NCBI GenBank assembly: GCA_003612395.1
Contig: RAYQ01000002.1
Coordinates: forward strand, 248,001-312,000
Direction of reading: 5' to 3'
Length of the DNA: 64,000 nt
DNA from: Parablautia intestinalis
GTDB taxonomy: Bacteria; Bacillota; Clostridia; Lachnospirales; Lachnospiraceae
In this document: positions 17,380 through 26,192 of the stretch, piece by piece
Position numbering within the stretch: position 1 is the first letter of the stretch
Layout of the letters: every line of letters begins with the position of its first letter
Notes under the pieces: model-generated
What the model was told of the DNA's origin: nothing
The model's database searches: none
What the model saw: only the letters and a program-made list of their open reading frames with translations
Program-made: the position numbers and the translations under genes

Positions 17380-18126
17380 TTAAATGCTCCTTAGAAACAC
17401 ATACCTGTCTCTGCAGGATAGTCCTTCGGAGAAGGAAAAATCAAGGGCATGGAATTCTTTTAATCCCTCTAAATCTTCTATTTGATTTTCTGCCATAAAG
17501 CGCACCATCTCGCCTCTGGCCATTTTAGCCAGAGTTCCTTTTTGTCTTACTTTTCCGTTTAGCAATTCCCCAAATTCAAGGGTAATAAATTGATCTCCCG
17601 GCATAAGATACTTTTCAATGCACTGTGCGTATTCCTTTGAGGCCAGATTGACAATGATCCTGTCTTTATCCGTCAGGCTTTTATAAAGGCGCCCGCTCCA
17701 GAACTCATACAAATTGCGGCTTCCATTTACGGACAAGGCGGCCTGCATTTCCAGCCGGTATGGAACTACACCGTCAAAGGGCTTTAGCAGGCCGTAAAAC
17801 CCTGATAAAATACGGAGATGTTCTGTAATATAGGAAAGCGCACGGGCGGTAAAAATGACCGGGGCCATGTGCTGGTACTGTAATCCTTCGTATGAAATCA
17901 CTGCCGGTGTCAGCGCTCTTTCCGGATTCATATTTTGAAAGCGCTCATAGTTTAACCTTGCCAGCTTATCATTACATTTCCACAGTTCCTTTGCCTGCTC
18001 ATAGGTCAAAGCTTTTACTGCATTCATCAGAATTTTGGTATCTTCAATGAATTCGGGCATTCCACTGACAGGTAAGGTGTCGGTGTCTGTGTTCATTTTT
18101 TTAGCGGGTGAAATAATAATTTTCAT
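17380..18126 (-). CDS. yaaA: Peroxide stress protein YaaA (UPF0246)
   Basis: 248-residue protein starting MKIIISPAKKM, the invariant start of the YaaA/DUF328 family; AMFTALSYL-like and FSGFYGLLKPFD segments also match. In Escherichia coli YaaA lowers iron-driven oxidative damage after peroxide and binds DNA. The usual length is about 255 residues, so this is complete. No ribosome site precedes this ATG; a TATAAT box ends only seven bases before it, suggesting a leaderless message. A longer frame upstream has no family similarity. Confidence 0.9.
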   Translation of the reverse strand: MKIIISPAKKMNTDTDTLPVSGMPEFIEDTKILMNAVKALTYEQAKELWKCNDKLARLNYERFQNMNPERALTPAVISYEGLQYQHMAPVIFTARALSYITEHLRILSGFYGLLKPFDGVVPYRLEMQAALSVNGSRNLYEFWSGRLYKSLTDKDRIIVNLASKEYAQCIEKYLMPGDQFITLEFGELLNGKVRQKGTLAKMARGEMVRFMAENQIEDLEGLKEFHALDFSFSEGLSCRDRYVFLRSI

Positions 18127-18133
18127 AACCAAC

Positions 18134-18139
18134 ATTATA
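18134..18139 (-). promoter_or_regulatory. -10 box directly before yaaA
   Basis: On the minus strand TATAAT is separated from the yaaA ATG by seven bases, so transcription would begin at or next to the start codon. The -35 region TTGCAG at 17 bases is poor. Confidence 0.5.
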
Positions 18140-18318
18140 GCAAAGTATTTTTTTGCCTGCAAGAATGAGAAATAGGAAGCGGCTGCATTTGAAATGGAGA
18201 TGAAATGATGTTTGATATAGTCGGCGTATAATATCGTAGAAAATGACAAATAATATTTAGAATGGGCAAAGACAGACAGTGAAAAACATATTAAAATAGT
18301 ATCAGAAAGAAGAAAAAA

Positions 18319-18346
18319 TTGTCTATTATGTCGAAAAAAATATAAA
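18319..18346 (+). promoter_or_regulatory. Promoter of the sugar ABC operon
   Basis: TTGTCT, 16 bases, TATAAA, about 60 bases before the binding-protein start in an AT-rich region. The exact pair is a best guess. Confidence 0.45.
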
Positions 18347-18406
18347 TATTAGTAAATTTGTTTTGATAGAAGTAGACAAAATCACAAAGAAAGGCAGGAG
18401 GTTTTT

Positions 18407-19825
18407 ATGAGAAAGAAATACTTGGCGATTCTCTTGGCAACAGCAATGACAGTGTCTTTAGCAGGATGCGGCGGTTCATCGGATCAGGGAAAAGAGCCCG
18501 CACAGGAAGAAAGCACGCAGACTCAGGAAGAAAGCACACCGGCTCAGGAGGAAGCTCCGGACGAGAGCCAGGAAGCAGATGCCGGTTCCTCAGAAGAAAG
18601 CAGCGAAGGACTTTCGGGATCATTTTCCATTTATCATATGCACGGGGAAGATGATACCACAGGAACAGCTGCAGCATTCTGGAAAGCAGCGGAGAAATTC
18701 CAGGAAGAAAATCCCAATGTAAACATTGAGTTTGTCTTTACCGCACATGACGGATATCAGCAGAAGCTGACAACAATGATGGCAGGAGAAGAGCTTACGG
18801 ATGTCTGGATGACAAAGGGCGATATGCTTCCCTCCTTCGCAGATACCGGTACAATTCAGGCTGCTGACCAGTATATCAAACAGGATTCGGAATGGGCAAA
18901 CGCTTATCTTGACGGTGCCTTCGCAGATTGTACATACGATGGAACCGAGTGGGGCGTTCCCATGCAGATGCAGGCAAATACCATTGGTATTTATAATGAA
19001 GCAATTTTCGAAGAATGTGGAATTGATGCATGGCCTGAGACATGGACTGAGCTTTTAGAGGACTGTGAGAAGATTAAGGCAAAAGGTTATATTCCTATCG
19101 CAATGGGAAATAAAGAGCAATGGGTTGCAGAATCGACTGTTTTCAATACCTATGCTTACAAGTATGTGGATCAGGAATGGTTTAACAGCCTTGCCAACAA
19201 TCAGGGCGCTAAATTTACGGACGAAGCGTTTGTAAGAGCGCTTGCAGGATTTCAGGAGATTGCACAGTATTTTAACGAAGACATGAACTCTCTCGATCAG
19301 GATGAAATGTATGCCCTTTATTACAACAAACAGGCAGCTATGTTCTTTAACGGAGCATGGGGCGTGGGAAATGTAATTGGCAATTGTCCTGAAGATGTAC
19401 TGGCAACCACACACGTAGGTTTAATGCCGGCAGTGGAAGGCGAAGCAGGTACGAAGTATGATACGGCAGCTGGTGCAGGCTGGAACTATGTAATTCACAG
19501 CAGACTGCAGGGTGATGACCTTACGGCATGTCTTGCTTTCCTTAAGGCAGTATCGACCGGTGACTATGCAAATGATGCATTACAGCTTGGTTTTATTTCC
19601 TCAGGTAAGACAACAGATGTAGACGTTTCTACCTTACATCCACTGTTTGCAGAGTATTATGAGCTGGCAGCAACTATGAATAACTGTTCTATCTTTGACG
19701 TGGTTCTTCCCGCAGAGGTTGGCTCGGGCGTTCTTTATGCAGATACACAGCAGCTGATTGCAGGAACCATGACGCCGGAGGATATGGCGGCTGACTGCCA
19801 GGCAGTTATGGAGGCAAATTATTAA
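18407..19825 (+). CDS. Sugar ABC transporter substrate-binding lipoprotein (family 1)
   Basis: 472-residue lipoprotein. Signal peptide with lipobox SLAGC, then an acidic Ser/Glu/Gln-rich linker with EEST repeats, then a two-lobed solute-binding fold: FWKAAEKFQEENPNVNIEF at the start and a MAGEELTDVWMTKGDMLPSF strand-helix typical of family 1 (PF01547) sugar-binding proteins. CAGGAGG precedes the ATG. It captures an oligosaccharide or sugar outside the cell and hands it to the two permeases downstream. A hairpin after the gene would raise its expression over the permeases. Confidence 0.93.
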   Translation: MRKKYLAILLATAMTVSLAGCGGSSDQGKEPAQEESTQTQEESTPAQEEAPDESQEADAGSSEESSEGLSGSFSIYHMHGEDDTTGTAAAFWKAAEKFQEENPNVNIEFVFTAHDGYQQKLTTMMAGEELTDVWMTKGDMLPSFADTGTIQAADQYIKQDSEWANAYLDGAFADCTYDGTEWGVPMQMQANTIGIYNEAIFEECGIDAWPETWTELLEDCEKIKAKGYIPIAMGNKEQWVAESTVFNTYAYKYVDQEWFNSLANNQGAKFTDEAFVRALAGFQEIAQYFNEDMNSLDQDEMYALYYNKQAAMFFNGAWGVGNVIGNCPEDVLATTHVGLMPAVEGEAGTKYDTAAGAGWNYVIHSRLQGDDLTACLAFLKAVSTGDYANDALQLGFISSGKTTDVDVSTLHPLFAEYYELAATMNNCSIFDVVLPAEVGSGVLYADTQQLIAGTMTPEDMAADCQAVMEANY

Positions 19826-19859
19826 GAAGCATAAACATAAATTATAATAAGTAATTAAG

Positions 19860-19914
19860 CCGGTGAGCCATTGCGAATCTGCTGAAGGTCAGTAGGAGCA
19901 ATGGCTCCGGTTTT
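19860..19914 (+). terminator. Intra-operon attenuator after the binding-protein gene
   Basis: CCGG-tg-AGCCATTGC pairs with GCAATGGCT-CCGG around a 23-base loop and is followed by TTTTAT. Partial termination here is usual after binding-protein genes and favours high levels of the lipoprotein. Confidence 0.75.
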
Positions 19915-19987
19915 ATAGATTTATGTGGGCGATGGAGTACTTTGTACGCATCTGATTTACGGGTATTGGCAGGAATGGGGGATTTCA

Positions 19988-20884
19988 ATGAACATTCGTG
20001 AAATGCGGAATAAAAAACAAAAAATAGGAATTTATCTGTTAGTCATGATTCCATTTATCTATTTTATCTACGTTATGATCGTTCCCTTAGGTACTTCGAT
20101 TTACTATAGCCTTACAAAATGGAAAGGAATCGGAGAGGCGCAGTTTGTGGGACTTAGCAATTATGCCACATTGCTTAAAACAGGTGACTTTTGGCTGGTA
20201 ACGAAAAATACTTTGTTTTTAAGTCTGGTGTGCACATTAGGACAGGTAGGAATTGCATTGCTGATCGCATTTCTTATGACGATTCGAAGGTTAAAGCTTA
20301 AGGCATTCCATCGGGCAGTTATTTTCTTTCCGGTTGTAATGGCGCCCATTGTAGTCGGGTATGTATGGCGCTTTATTTACAATTCAAATTATGGCCTTTT
20401 AAATGCGTTTTTGAGAGCAATTGGACGTGAAGACTGGATCCGCTTCTGGCTGGACGACCAGAACATTGTTCTTAAGGTGGTGTCTATACCTGTAATCTGG
20501 CAGTACATCGGCCTTTATATGGTTATCCTTATGAGCGCTATCTCAGCGATTCCCCAGGAGGTTTTTGAATGTGCGGAAATTGACGGGGCAACAGGTGTAA
20601 AAAAGTCTGTTTATATCACGCTTCCAATGGTATGGGATACTTTAAAAATCTGTATTATTTTATGTGCAGGGGGAACCATGAAGATATACGATCACCTTGT
20701 TGCACTGACAAACGGAGGCCCGGGCAGAGCAACGGAATCACTGGCAATGTACTCCTATGAATATACTTTTAAATTTGGAAATTTTGGAATGGGCGCTACA
20801 ATTGCCGTTTCTATTTTAGTACTTGCACTTTTGATCAGCGGACTGGTGCAGATCCTGATGGGAAGGAGGAATAAGGGTGAATAG
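19988..20884 (+). CDS. Sugar ABC transporter permease, MalF-like
   Basis: 298-residue membrane protein with six helices. The cytoplasmic EAA loop reads EIDGATGVKKSVYITLP, which contacts the ATPase. N-terminal AYIYLMIPFIYFIYVM-like helix and LTNGGPGRATESL are typical of carbohydrate-uptake CUT1 inner-membrane subunits. GGGGG lies seven bases before the chosen ATG. No ATPase gene is present in the locus; CUT1 systems in Firmicutes often use a shared MsmK-type ATPase. Confidence 0.92.
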   Translation: MNIREMRNKKQKIGIYLLVMIPFIYFIYVMIVPLGTSIYYSLTKWKGIGEAQFVGLSNYATLLKTGDFWLVTKNTLFLSLVCTLGQVGIALLIAFLMTIRRLKLKAFHRAVIFFPVVMAPIVVGYVWRFIYNSNYGLLNAFLRAIGREDWIRFWLDDQNIVLKVVSIPVIWQYIGLYMVILMSAISAIPQEVFECAEIDGATGVKKSVYITLPMVWDTLKICIILCAGGTMKIYDHLVALTNGGPGRATESLAMYSYEYTFKFGNFGMGATIAVSILVLALLISGLVQILMGRRNKGE

Positions 20885-20990
20885 ATTGAAAAATCAGCTC
20901 ATCGGACGATTTTATCAATCACAAATTTTGTGCTAAAGCGTTTTCAACGCTGCCCAAATTTGCGGGCTGTTGGAAGTATGGAGGATTAAA

Positions 20991-21833
20991 ATGAATAAAC
21001 TGGATAAATTAAAACGATATGCGGCTAATTTTATTGTAAATGTCCCGATTATGATATTGTCTCTTACCTGTATTTTCCCTGTAGTATGGCTTTTATATTC
21101 CTCGGTAAAAACAGATGTTGAATTTAACAGAAGTCCGGTCAGTCTGCCTTCCCAAATTCATTTGGATAATTATATTGCGGCTTTCAACAAAGCAAGCTTT
21201 GGAACATTTACCTTTAACAGTCTGTTTAACAGTGTGTTATCATTGCTGTTAGTACTTATCATTTCTTTTATTATGGGATATCTTTTATCAAGATACCGGT
21301 TTAAGGGTAGAAATCTTATCTACGGAGCACTTATGGCGGCAATGATGATTCCCATTTATGCGCTGTTAGTTCCTATTTTTATTCAGGAAAAGCAGCTGGG
21401 CTTATTAAATACACGTTTTTCGCTGATTCCTATTTATGTGGCGGTGGAGCTGCCTACGGCAGTTTTTCTGATTGACAGTTATATCAGGGGGATTTCCGTT
21501 GACATGGAGGATGCCGCATCTATTGACGGCGCAAGCCTGCCCAGAATTATGTTTACGATTATTATGCCGATTTGTAAGCCGATTTTATCGACAATCGTGA
21601 TTCTCACTTTCATGCATGTGTGGAATGAATTTGCATTTGCACAGGTGTTGATTTCCAAGGAAGCATTAAAGACCATTCCTATTGGCCTTACCTATTTTAC
21701 AACACAGTATTCTACCAGCTATACGCTCCTTTTAGCAGCCCTGGCAATGGCAACAATACCGGTACTTGTTATTTATCTCTTTTTCTATAACAAAATTATG
21801 GAAGGAATGATGGCTGGGGCCATCAAAGGCTGA
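20991..21833 (+). CDS. Sugar ABC transporter permease, MalG-like
   Basis: 280-residue membrane protein with six helices and the EAA loop DMEDAASIDGASLPRIMFTI. It pairs with the preceding MalF-like permease. GGAGG lies before the ATG. The 105 bases between the two permeases hold small inverted repeats (AGCGTT-TTC-AACGCT and GCCC..GGGC). Confidence 0.92.
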   Translation: MNKLDKLKRYAANFIVNVPIMILSLTCIFPVVWLLYSSVKTDVEFNRSPVSLPSQIHLDNYIAAFNKASFGTFTFNSLFNSVLSLLLVLIISFIMGYLLSRYRFKGRNLIYGALMAAMMIPIYALLVPIFIQEKQLGLLNTRFSLIPIYVAVELPTAVFLIDSYIRGISVDMEDAASIDGASLPRIMFTIIMPICKPILSTIVILTFMHVWNEFAFAQVLISKEALKTIPIGLTYFTTQYSTSYTLLLAALAMATIPVLVIYLFFYNKIMEGMMAGAIKG

Positions 21834-21840
21834 CACGAAG

Positions 21841-21881
21841 AAATTTTCTAAGGCGTCAGAGGACGCCGCCTAAGAAAATTT
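21841..21881. repeat. Intergenic repeat family B, copy 1 (hairpin module)
   Basis: AAATTTTCTAAGGCGTC pairs with GCCGCCTAAGAAAATTT. The stem has the same internal mismatch (CTAAG on both arms) as the copy after the epimerase gene, which argues for common descent and not two separate terminators. Confidence 0.65.
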
Positions 21882-21897
21882 AAGGCTTCATGTTTAG

Positions 21898-21923
21898 AAA
21901 AATGCCTGAAAAACGGCATTTTT
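21898..21923 (+). terminator. Terminator of the sugar ABC operon
   Basis: AAAAATGCC-TGAAAAAC-GGCATTTTT: perfect 9-bp stem whose 3' arm is the T tract. Confidence 0.8.
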
Positions 21924-21968
21924 AATACAAGATTTATCTGTTAAAGAACGACAATATGGGGGATTAGA

Positions 21969-22877
21969 ATGATTGATATATCCCGACTTTCACCAATCGA
22001 TCCTTATGTGCGGATGATGAAGCTGCAAAAGGAAGCATCTTTTTCCGGGAAATGGGAAGATATTGATAATGTGTTTACGTATATTGCCGTGGGAAATGCT
22101 GATTTTATTGTAAACGGAATCAGCTATCATCTTCATGCGGGAAATATTATTATTATTCCGCCCTATATGACACATGTGATTATATCAAACAGTATGGAAC
22201 CTTTTGTTCAATATCTTATGCATTTTGATTTTTATGAATGTCCGGAACGCAAGGGGCTGGTGCATAAAAATATGCTGGAGGAGCAGCAGCCTGTAATTCC
22301 CGAGAGAGAATGCGTTTTGGATGATAATGTAATTATTTCTGAAATACCGGAGGCGGAGCGTAATCAGATTGTCCTGCGCTATTTAAATCTGCTGCAGGAA
22401 TTTAATGAGGAAAGACCCGGAAAAGAGCTGATTATGAAAGCCGGCTGCATAGAGCTCTTGGTGAATGCACTCAGAAACCGCATTGAGGTAAAAGAAAAAA
22501 GCAGCAGAAAAAAGTCTAAATCATGGATTCATATTGAAAATGCAATGGAATATATTATGAATGCGGATCTGTCAGAGGATTTAACCAATGAATCAATCGC
22601 GGGGGCCATTGGTGTATCTGCTAACTATCTTACCAGTATTTTTCAGATGTACCTGGGTATCCCCCTGCACAAATACATTGTAAATGTCAGAATCGAACAT
22701 GCCCAGCAGCTGCTTTTATCCGGAAAGGTAAATGTGACGGAGGCTGCTGATTTAACAGGATTCTCCAGTATCCATGTATTCAGCAAAACGTTTAAGAGCA
22801 TTATGGGCATTTCGCCCAGCCAGTTTATGAATGAAACCGTAACCAAAAAAAAGGAGGTAAATTTTTATGTGGATTGA
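21969..22877 (+). CDS. AraC family transcriptional regulator
   Basis: 302-residue regulator. The N-terminal cupin sensor domain includes YHLHAGNIIIIPPYMTHVI. The C-terminal double helix-turn-helix includes ESIAGAIGVSANYLTSIFQMY and LTGFSSIHVFSKTFKSIMG followed by SPSQF. Proteins of this class sense a sugar and usually activate nearby genes. GGGGG precedes the ATG. It overlaps the glycoside hydrolase start by 11 bases, so it is co-transcribed with it, and likely controls this sugar locus. Confidence 0.92.
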   Translation: MIDISRLSPIDPYVRMMKLQKEASFSGKWEDIDNVFTYIAVGNADFIVNGISYHLHAGNIIIIPPYMTHVIISNSMEPFVQYLMHFDFYECPERKGLVHKNMLEEQQPVIPERECVLDDNVIISEIPEAERNQIVLRYLNLLQEFNEERPGKELIMKAGCIELLVNALRNRIEVKEKSSRKKSKSWIHIENAMEYIMNADLSEDLTNESIAGAIGVSANYLTSIFQMYLGIPLHKYIVNVRIEHAQQLLLSGKVNVTEAADLTGFSSIHVFSKTFKSIMGISPSQFMNETVTKKKEVNFYVD

Positions 22878-24912
22878 GGGAAATTACAGACGAAACCTTA
22901 TGGACATGCATATTGACGACTGGAATCCTGAATTTTTAAGCCGTCTTGATGTGGACGAGTATATTGAGGCGCTAAAGGATGCAGGGATACAGGCCGCCAT
23001 GGTGAAAGGGAGACCTCATACGGGGCTTGCCTATTATCCTACAAAGGTGGGAAGAATGCATAAAGGTCTGAAGGGCTTTGATTTCCTTGGAACAATGGTG
23101 CAGAAATGCCATGAAAACGGGATAGCGGTGGTTGCCTATTTCACACAGATTTTTGATAACTGGGCGGCCGATAATCATCCTGATTGGCGGATTATCACCT
23201 CAGAAGGCAAGGGAATGCGGGAATTTCATGAAAAAGAAAATATGAAAACAGGCCGCTACGGGATTGTCTGCCCTAACAATAAGGAATACAGGGAATATGT
23301 GAAAGCCTGCTTAACAGAGATGAACGAGTTGTATGATTTTGACGGAATGTTCCTGGATATGACCTTTTTCCCGGAGGTATGTTATTGTCCCAGCTGCCGG
23401 AAAAGATATATGGAGGAAACAGGTAAAGAGCTGCCAAGGGTAATTGACTGGCAGGATCCCGACTGGAGGGCCTATGCCTATAAGAGGGACGAATGGATGG
23501 CGGACTATGCTAAATTTGCAACGGACTGCGTAAAGAAAATTAAGCCCCATGTTACCATTGAGCATCAGTTTTCCAGCATTGCCGCTTCCTGGATTACCGC
23601 TAATTCGGAGCTGCTTTTAGACGCCATTGACTGTGCAAGCGGTGATTATTACGGGGGCTTTTTACAACAGACATTTATCAACAAATATTATAAGAATGTT
23701 TCTCCCAATCTTCCGTTTGTTTATCATACGTCACGGTGTGACCCTGAGCTGAAATATCATACCACAACAAAGACGGAAGAAGAAATGCTTTTGCATGTTA
23801 TAACAGCTCTTGTACATAACGGAGCCTTCCTGCTTGTGGATGCCATTAATCCGGACGGCAGTATAGTGCCTGAGGTTTATCACGGAATCATGAAGCGGGT
23901 TTATGATAACACCAGGCGGTTTGAAAAATATGTAAGCGGGGATATGTACCATGACGCGGCAATCTGGTTTGCCACACATGCCAAGTACGATCCTAATGAG
24001 ACGGGGATAGAAGTGCCCCAAAAGAGCTTTCAGCCCGCTTACTACCTGCAGGCCCCTGTGGCGGCGTCTTCTGTTCTGCGGGAATACAACGTGCCCTTTG
24101 AGGTAATCGGAACAAAGAATATCCGTCAGGAAAATGCAAAGGTGTTAATCCTTTCCCATGTTGCTGGCATTCGGGACGAGGAGATGGATGAGATAGAGGC
24201 TTATCTTGCAAAGGGCGGCAACCTGTTTATCAGCGGTCCCATTGGAAACCAGCGCCTGCAAAAACTGCTTGGAATAAAGATAACCGGACAGACGGGTCAT
24301 GATTTTACATACATGAGTCCTACAAAGGAAGGGGCGGAATTGTTTGAGGGATTTTCTCATTTGGTTCCCCTTACCATAGACGGACATCAGATGGAGGCTG
24401 AGATTACAGATGATACGAATCTTACGGTGCTTGCAACTAAGACTCTGCCTTATACCATGACAGGCCGCTGCGAGTTTGCGGCTATTCATTCCAACCCGCC
24501 CGGTATTTATACGGACAGCCCGTGTGCGGTACTGAAAGAAGTGGGAGAAAGTAAGATCATCTGGACGGCTGCGCCCATTGAAATGTCGAGGCCTTATATG
24601 AGCCGGAAAGTATTTTTCCGTATGATAGATTTTCTGCGGGGAGAGGCATCTTTTACATCCAATGCGCCTAAATTTGTGGAAGTGTTAGGATGGCGGAAGG
24701 AAGGAACAGATTATTTTGCAGTGATTAACCAGCAGGAGGAATCTCCGGTTGCGCCTATGTATGATATCACCATTGAGGTAAAGGGGAAAGCCGGTAAGAA
24801 GGCATATCTCCTTCCGGAGCACACGGAATTGAAGACAGAAATGACAGGAGAAGATATGCTTAAGATTTACCTGCCGAAGCTGGAAATTTTCCATATACTT
24901 TGCTTAGAGTAA
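22867..24912 (+). CDS. Putative glycoside hydrolase, GHL6-like TIM barrel (possible alpha-L-fucosidase)
   Basis: 681-residue cytoplasmic protein without signal peptide. The N-terminal half looks like a TIM-barrel hydrolase of the GHL6/beta-galactosidase-like group: NLMDMHIDDWNPEFL, AYFTQIFDNWAADNHPDW, YDFDGMFLDMTFFPEVCYC and HTSRCDPELKYHTTTKTEEE. A CPSC pair near residue 175 may bind a metal. Residues 390-600 resemble a trimerisation/glutamine-amidotransferase-like domain (VLILSHVAGIRDEEMDEIEAYLAKGG). Some proteins of this build are GH151 alpha-L-fucosidases; the fucose isomerase two genes on makes that attractive but it is inference. AAGGAGG inside the AraC gene is the ribosome site. Confidence 0.75.
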   Translation: MWIEGNYRRNLMDMHIDDWNPEFLSRLDVDEYIEALKDAGIQAAMVKGRPHTGLAYYPTKVGRMHKGLKGFDFLGTMVQKCHENGIAVVAYFTQIFDNWAADNHPDWRIITSEGKGMREFHEKENMKTGRYGIVCPNNKEYREYVKACLTEMNELYDFDGMFLDMTFFPEVCYCPSCRKRYMEETGKELPRVIDWQDPDWRAYAYKRDEWMADYAKFATDCVKKIKPHVTIEHQFSSIAASWITANSELLLDAIDCASGDYYGGFLQQTFINKYYKNVSPNLPFVYHTSRCDPELKYHTTTKTEEEMLLHVITALVHNGAFLLVDAINPDGSIVPEVYHGIMKRVYDNTRRFEKYVSGDMYHDAAIWFATHAKYDPNETGIEVPQKSFQPAYYLQAPVAASSVLREYNVPFEVIGTKNIRQENAKVLILSHVAGIRDEEMDEIEAYLAKGGNLFISGPIGNQRLQKLLGIKITGQTGHDFTYMSPTKEGAELFEGFSHLVPLTIDGHQMEAEITDDTNLTVLATKTLPYTMTGRCEFAAIHSNPPGIYTDSPCAVLKEVGESKIIWTAAPIEMSRPYMSRKVFFRMIDFLRGEASFTSNAPKFVEVLGWRKEGTDYFAVINQQEESPVAPMYDITIEVKGKAGKKAYLLPEHTELKTEMTGEDMLKIYLPKLEIFHILCLE

Positions 24913-25002
24913 AAATATGCGCCCTGGGATTTCCATGGCAGAAAGCTTATGGGAGCTGACTGCCGGAGATTCTCAGGCTGAGAAGGGAGTATGGTTATCA
25001 GA

Positions 25003-25905
25003 ATGATGAAATATGGTATTTATTTTGCTTATTGGGAGCAGGAATGGGGCGTTGACCAGAAACAGTATATTGAAAAAGTGAAAAAACTGGGATTTGATGT
25101 TCTGGAAATATCCTGTGCCATGTTGAAAAATATCAGCACGGAAGAATTACATGAAATAAGAAAACGGGCTGAGGATGCAGGGGTGATTTTAACTGCGGGG
25201 TATGGGCCTGCGGCAGGAGAAAATCTGGCAAGCTCCGATCCGGAAGTGGTTAAAAATGCGATTGCTTTTTATACGGACATTTTAAAGAAGCTGGAGATTC
25301 TTAATATTCATACATTGGGAGGCGGAATTTATTCCTACTGGCCGGTGGACTATACAAAGCCTGTTGACAAGGCAGGAGACTGGGCAAGAAGCGTGGAAAA
25401 TGTGCGTAAGGTAGGTAAAATTGCAGGCGAGTGCGGGGTGGATTACTGTCTGGAGGTGCTGAACCGGTTTGAAGGCTACCTGCTTAATACCTGCGAGGAA
25501 TGTAAGAATTTTGTGGAAGAAGTGGGTGTGGATGCAGTAAAGATTATGCTGGATACTTTCCATATGAATATTGAGGAGGACAGCATAGTGGAAGCAATTT
25601 TGCTTGCGGGCAAAAGGCTGGGGCATTTCCATGTGGGAGAAAATAACAGACGGCTGCCGGGCAAAGGGGGATTCCCCTGGTATGAGATCGGCATGGCGCT
25701 GCGGGCCATCGGCTATGAGAAAAATGTTGTGATGGAGCCTTTTGTCAGAAGCGGGGGCGGTGTGGGAAGCGATATCAAGGTGTGGCGCGATTTAAGCCGC
25801 GGCGCATCCATGGCACAGCTTGACGAGGATGCGGCAAATTCGGTGGATTATCTGCGCTATGTGTTTGGCGGTCCTAATTCTGACGGCAGGAGCGTGCTCA
25901 GATAG
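25003..25905 (+). CDS. D-psicose/D-tagatose 3-epimerase family enzyme
   Basis: About 300 residues, TIM-barrel sugar epimerase. It closely follows the clostridial D-psicose (allulose) 3-epimerases: KYGIYFAYWEQEWGVD, YSYWPVD, LEVLNRFE, MLDTFHMN, GHFHVGE and VVMEPFVR. These carry the metal and catalytic residues of that family (two Glu, Asp, His). The reaction is inversion at C3 of a free ketose. The start follows GGGAG by 13 bases; an earlier ATG in frame lies only one base after GGGAG and is part of a repeated leader. Next to fucose isomerase it may act on the ketose made from fucose-like or rarer sugars; substrate not proven. Confidence 0.9.
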   Translation: MMKYGIYFAYWEQEWGVDQKQYIEKVKKLGFDVLEISCAMLKNISTEELHEIRKRAEDAGVILTAGYGPAAGENLASSDPEVVKNAIAFYTDILKKLEILNIHTLGGGIYSYWPVDYTKPVDKAGDWARSVENVRKVGKIAGECGVDYCLEVLNRFEGYLLNTCEECKNFVEEVGVDAVKIMLDTFHMNIEEDSIVEAILLAGKRLGHFHVGENNRRLPGKGGFPWYEIGMALRAIGYEKNVVMEPFVRSGGGVGSDIKVWRDLSRGASMAQLDEDAANSVDYLRYVFGGPNSDGRSVLR

Positions 25906-25924
25906 AGATGAAAAGAGATGAAAA

Positions 25925-26006
25925 GAGATGAAGATTTTCTAAGGCGCTAAAAGACAGCGCCTAAGAAAATCTAAATCATCTCTGGAAGAATCGCGGTGCG
26001 ATTCTT
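25925..26006. repeat. Intergenic repeat family B, copy 2 (nested, full), with terminator hairpin
   Basis: GAGATGA and TCATCTC flank a 17-bp hairpin AGATTTTCTAAGGCGCT/AGCGCCTAAGAAAATCT. Directly after comes TGG and the hairpin AAGAATCGC-GGT-GCGATTCTT with a T4 end, which can serve as terminator of the epimerase message. The copy after potA has the same flanks and last hairpin but lacks the inner module. Confidence 0.7.
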
Positions 26007-26066
26007 TTGAAATGGTTCATGTATTGATTGTGCCGCAAGTAGCGTTTGCGGTATGCAGAGGGTACA

Positions 26067-26180
26067 GGTTTGGAAGTAAACTTACAAACTCTTTATTACA
26101 ATAAGCCGATTCGCGAAGCGTATCGGCGTTTGTTGGCGGCAGTATCGCTGGCGAAGCCTGCGATATGAAGCAGGTATAAG
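26067..26180 (+). repeat. Intergenic repeat family A, copy 1
   Basis: Three modules in order: GTTTGGAAGT..ACAAACTCTTTAT; core GCCGAT-TCGCGAAGCGT-ATCGGC (in reverse orientation to the 36.8 kb copy); and TATCGCTGGC-GAA-GCCTGCGATA. A partial extra copy of the last module's tail (TTTGCGGTATGCAGAGGGTA) lies just before. The repeat ends a few bases before the fucI ribosome site. Confidence 0.75.
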
Positions 26181-26192
26181 AATGGAGGTAAT

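Noticed and set aside
25905-25930. Short direct repeats AGATGAAA as a CRISPR-like or satellite array
   Set aside because: Only three short units without spacers; they are the outer part of repeat B.
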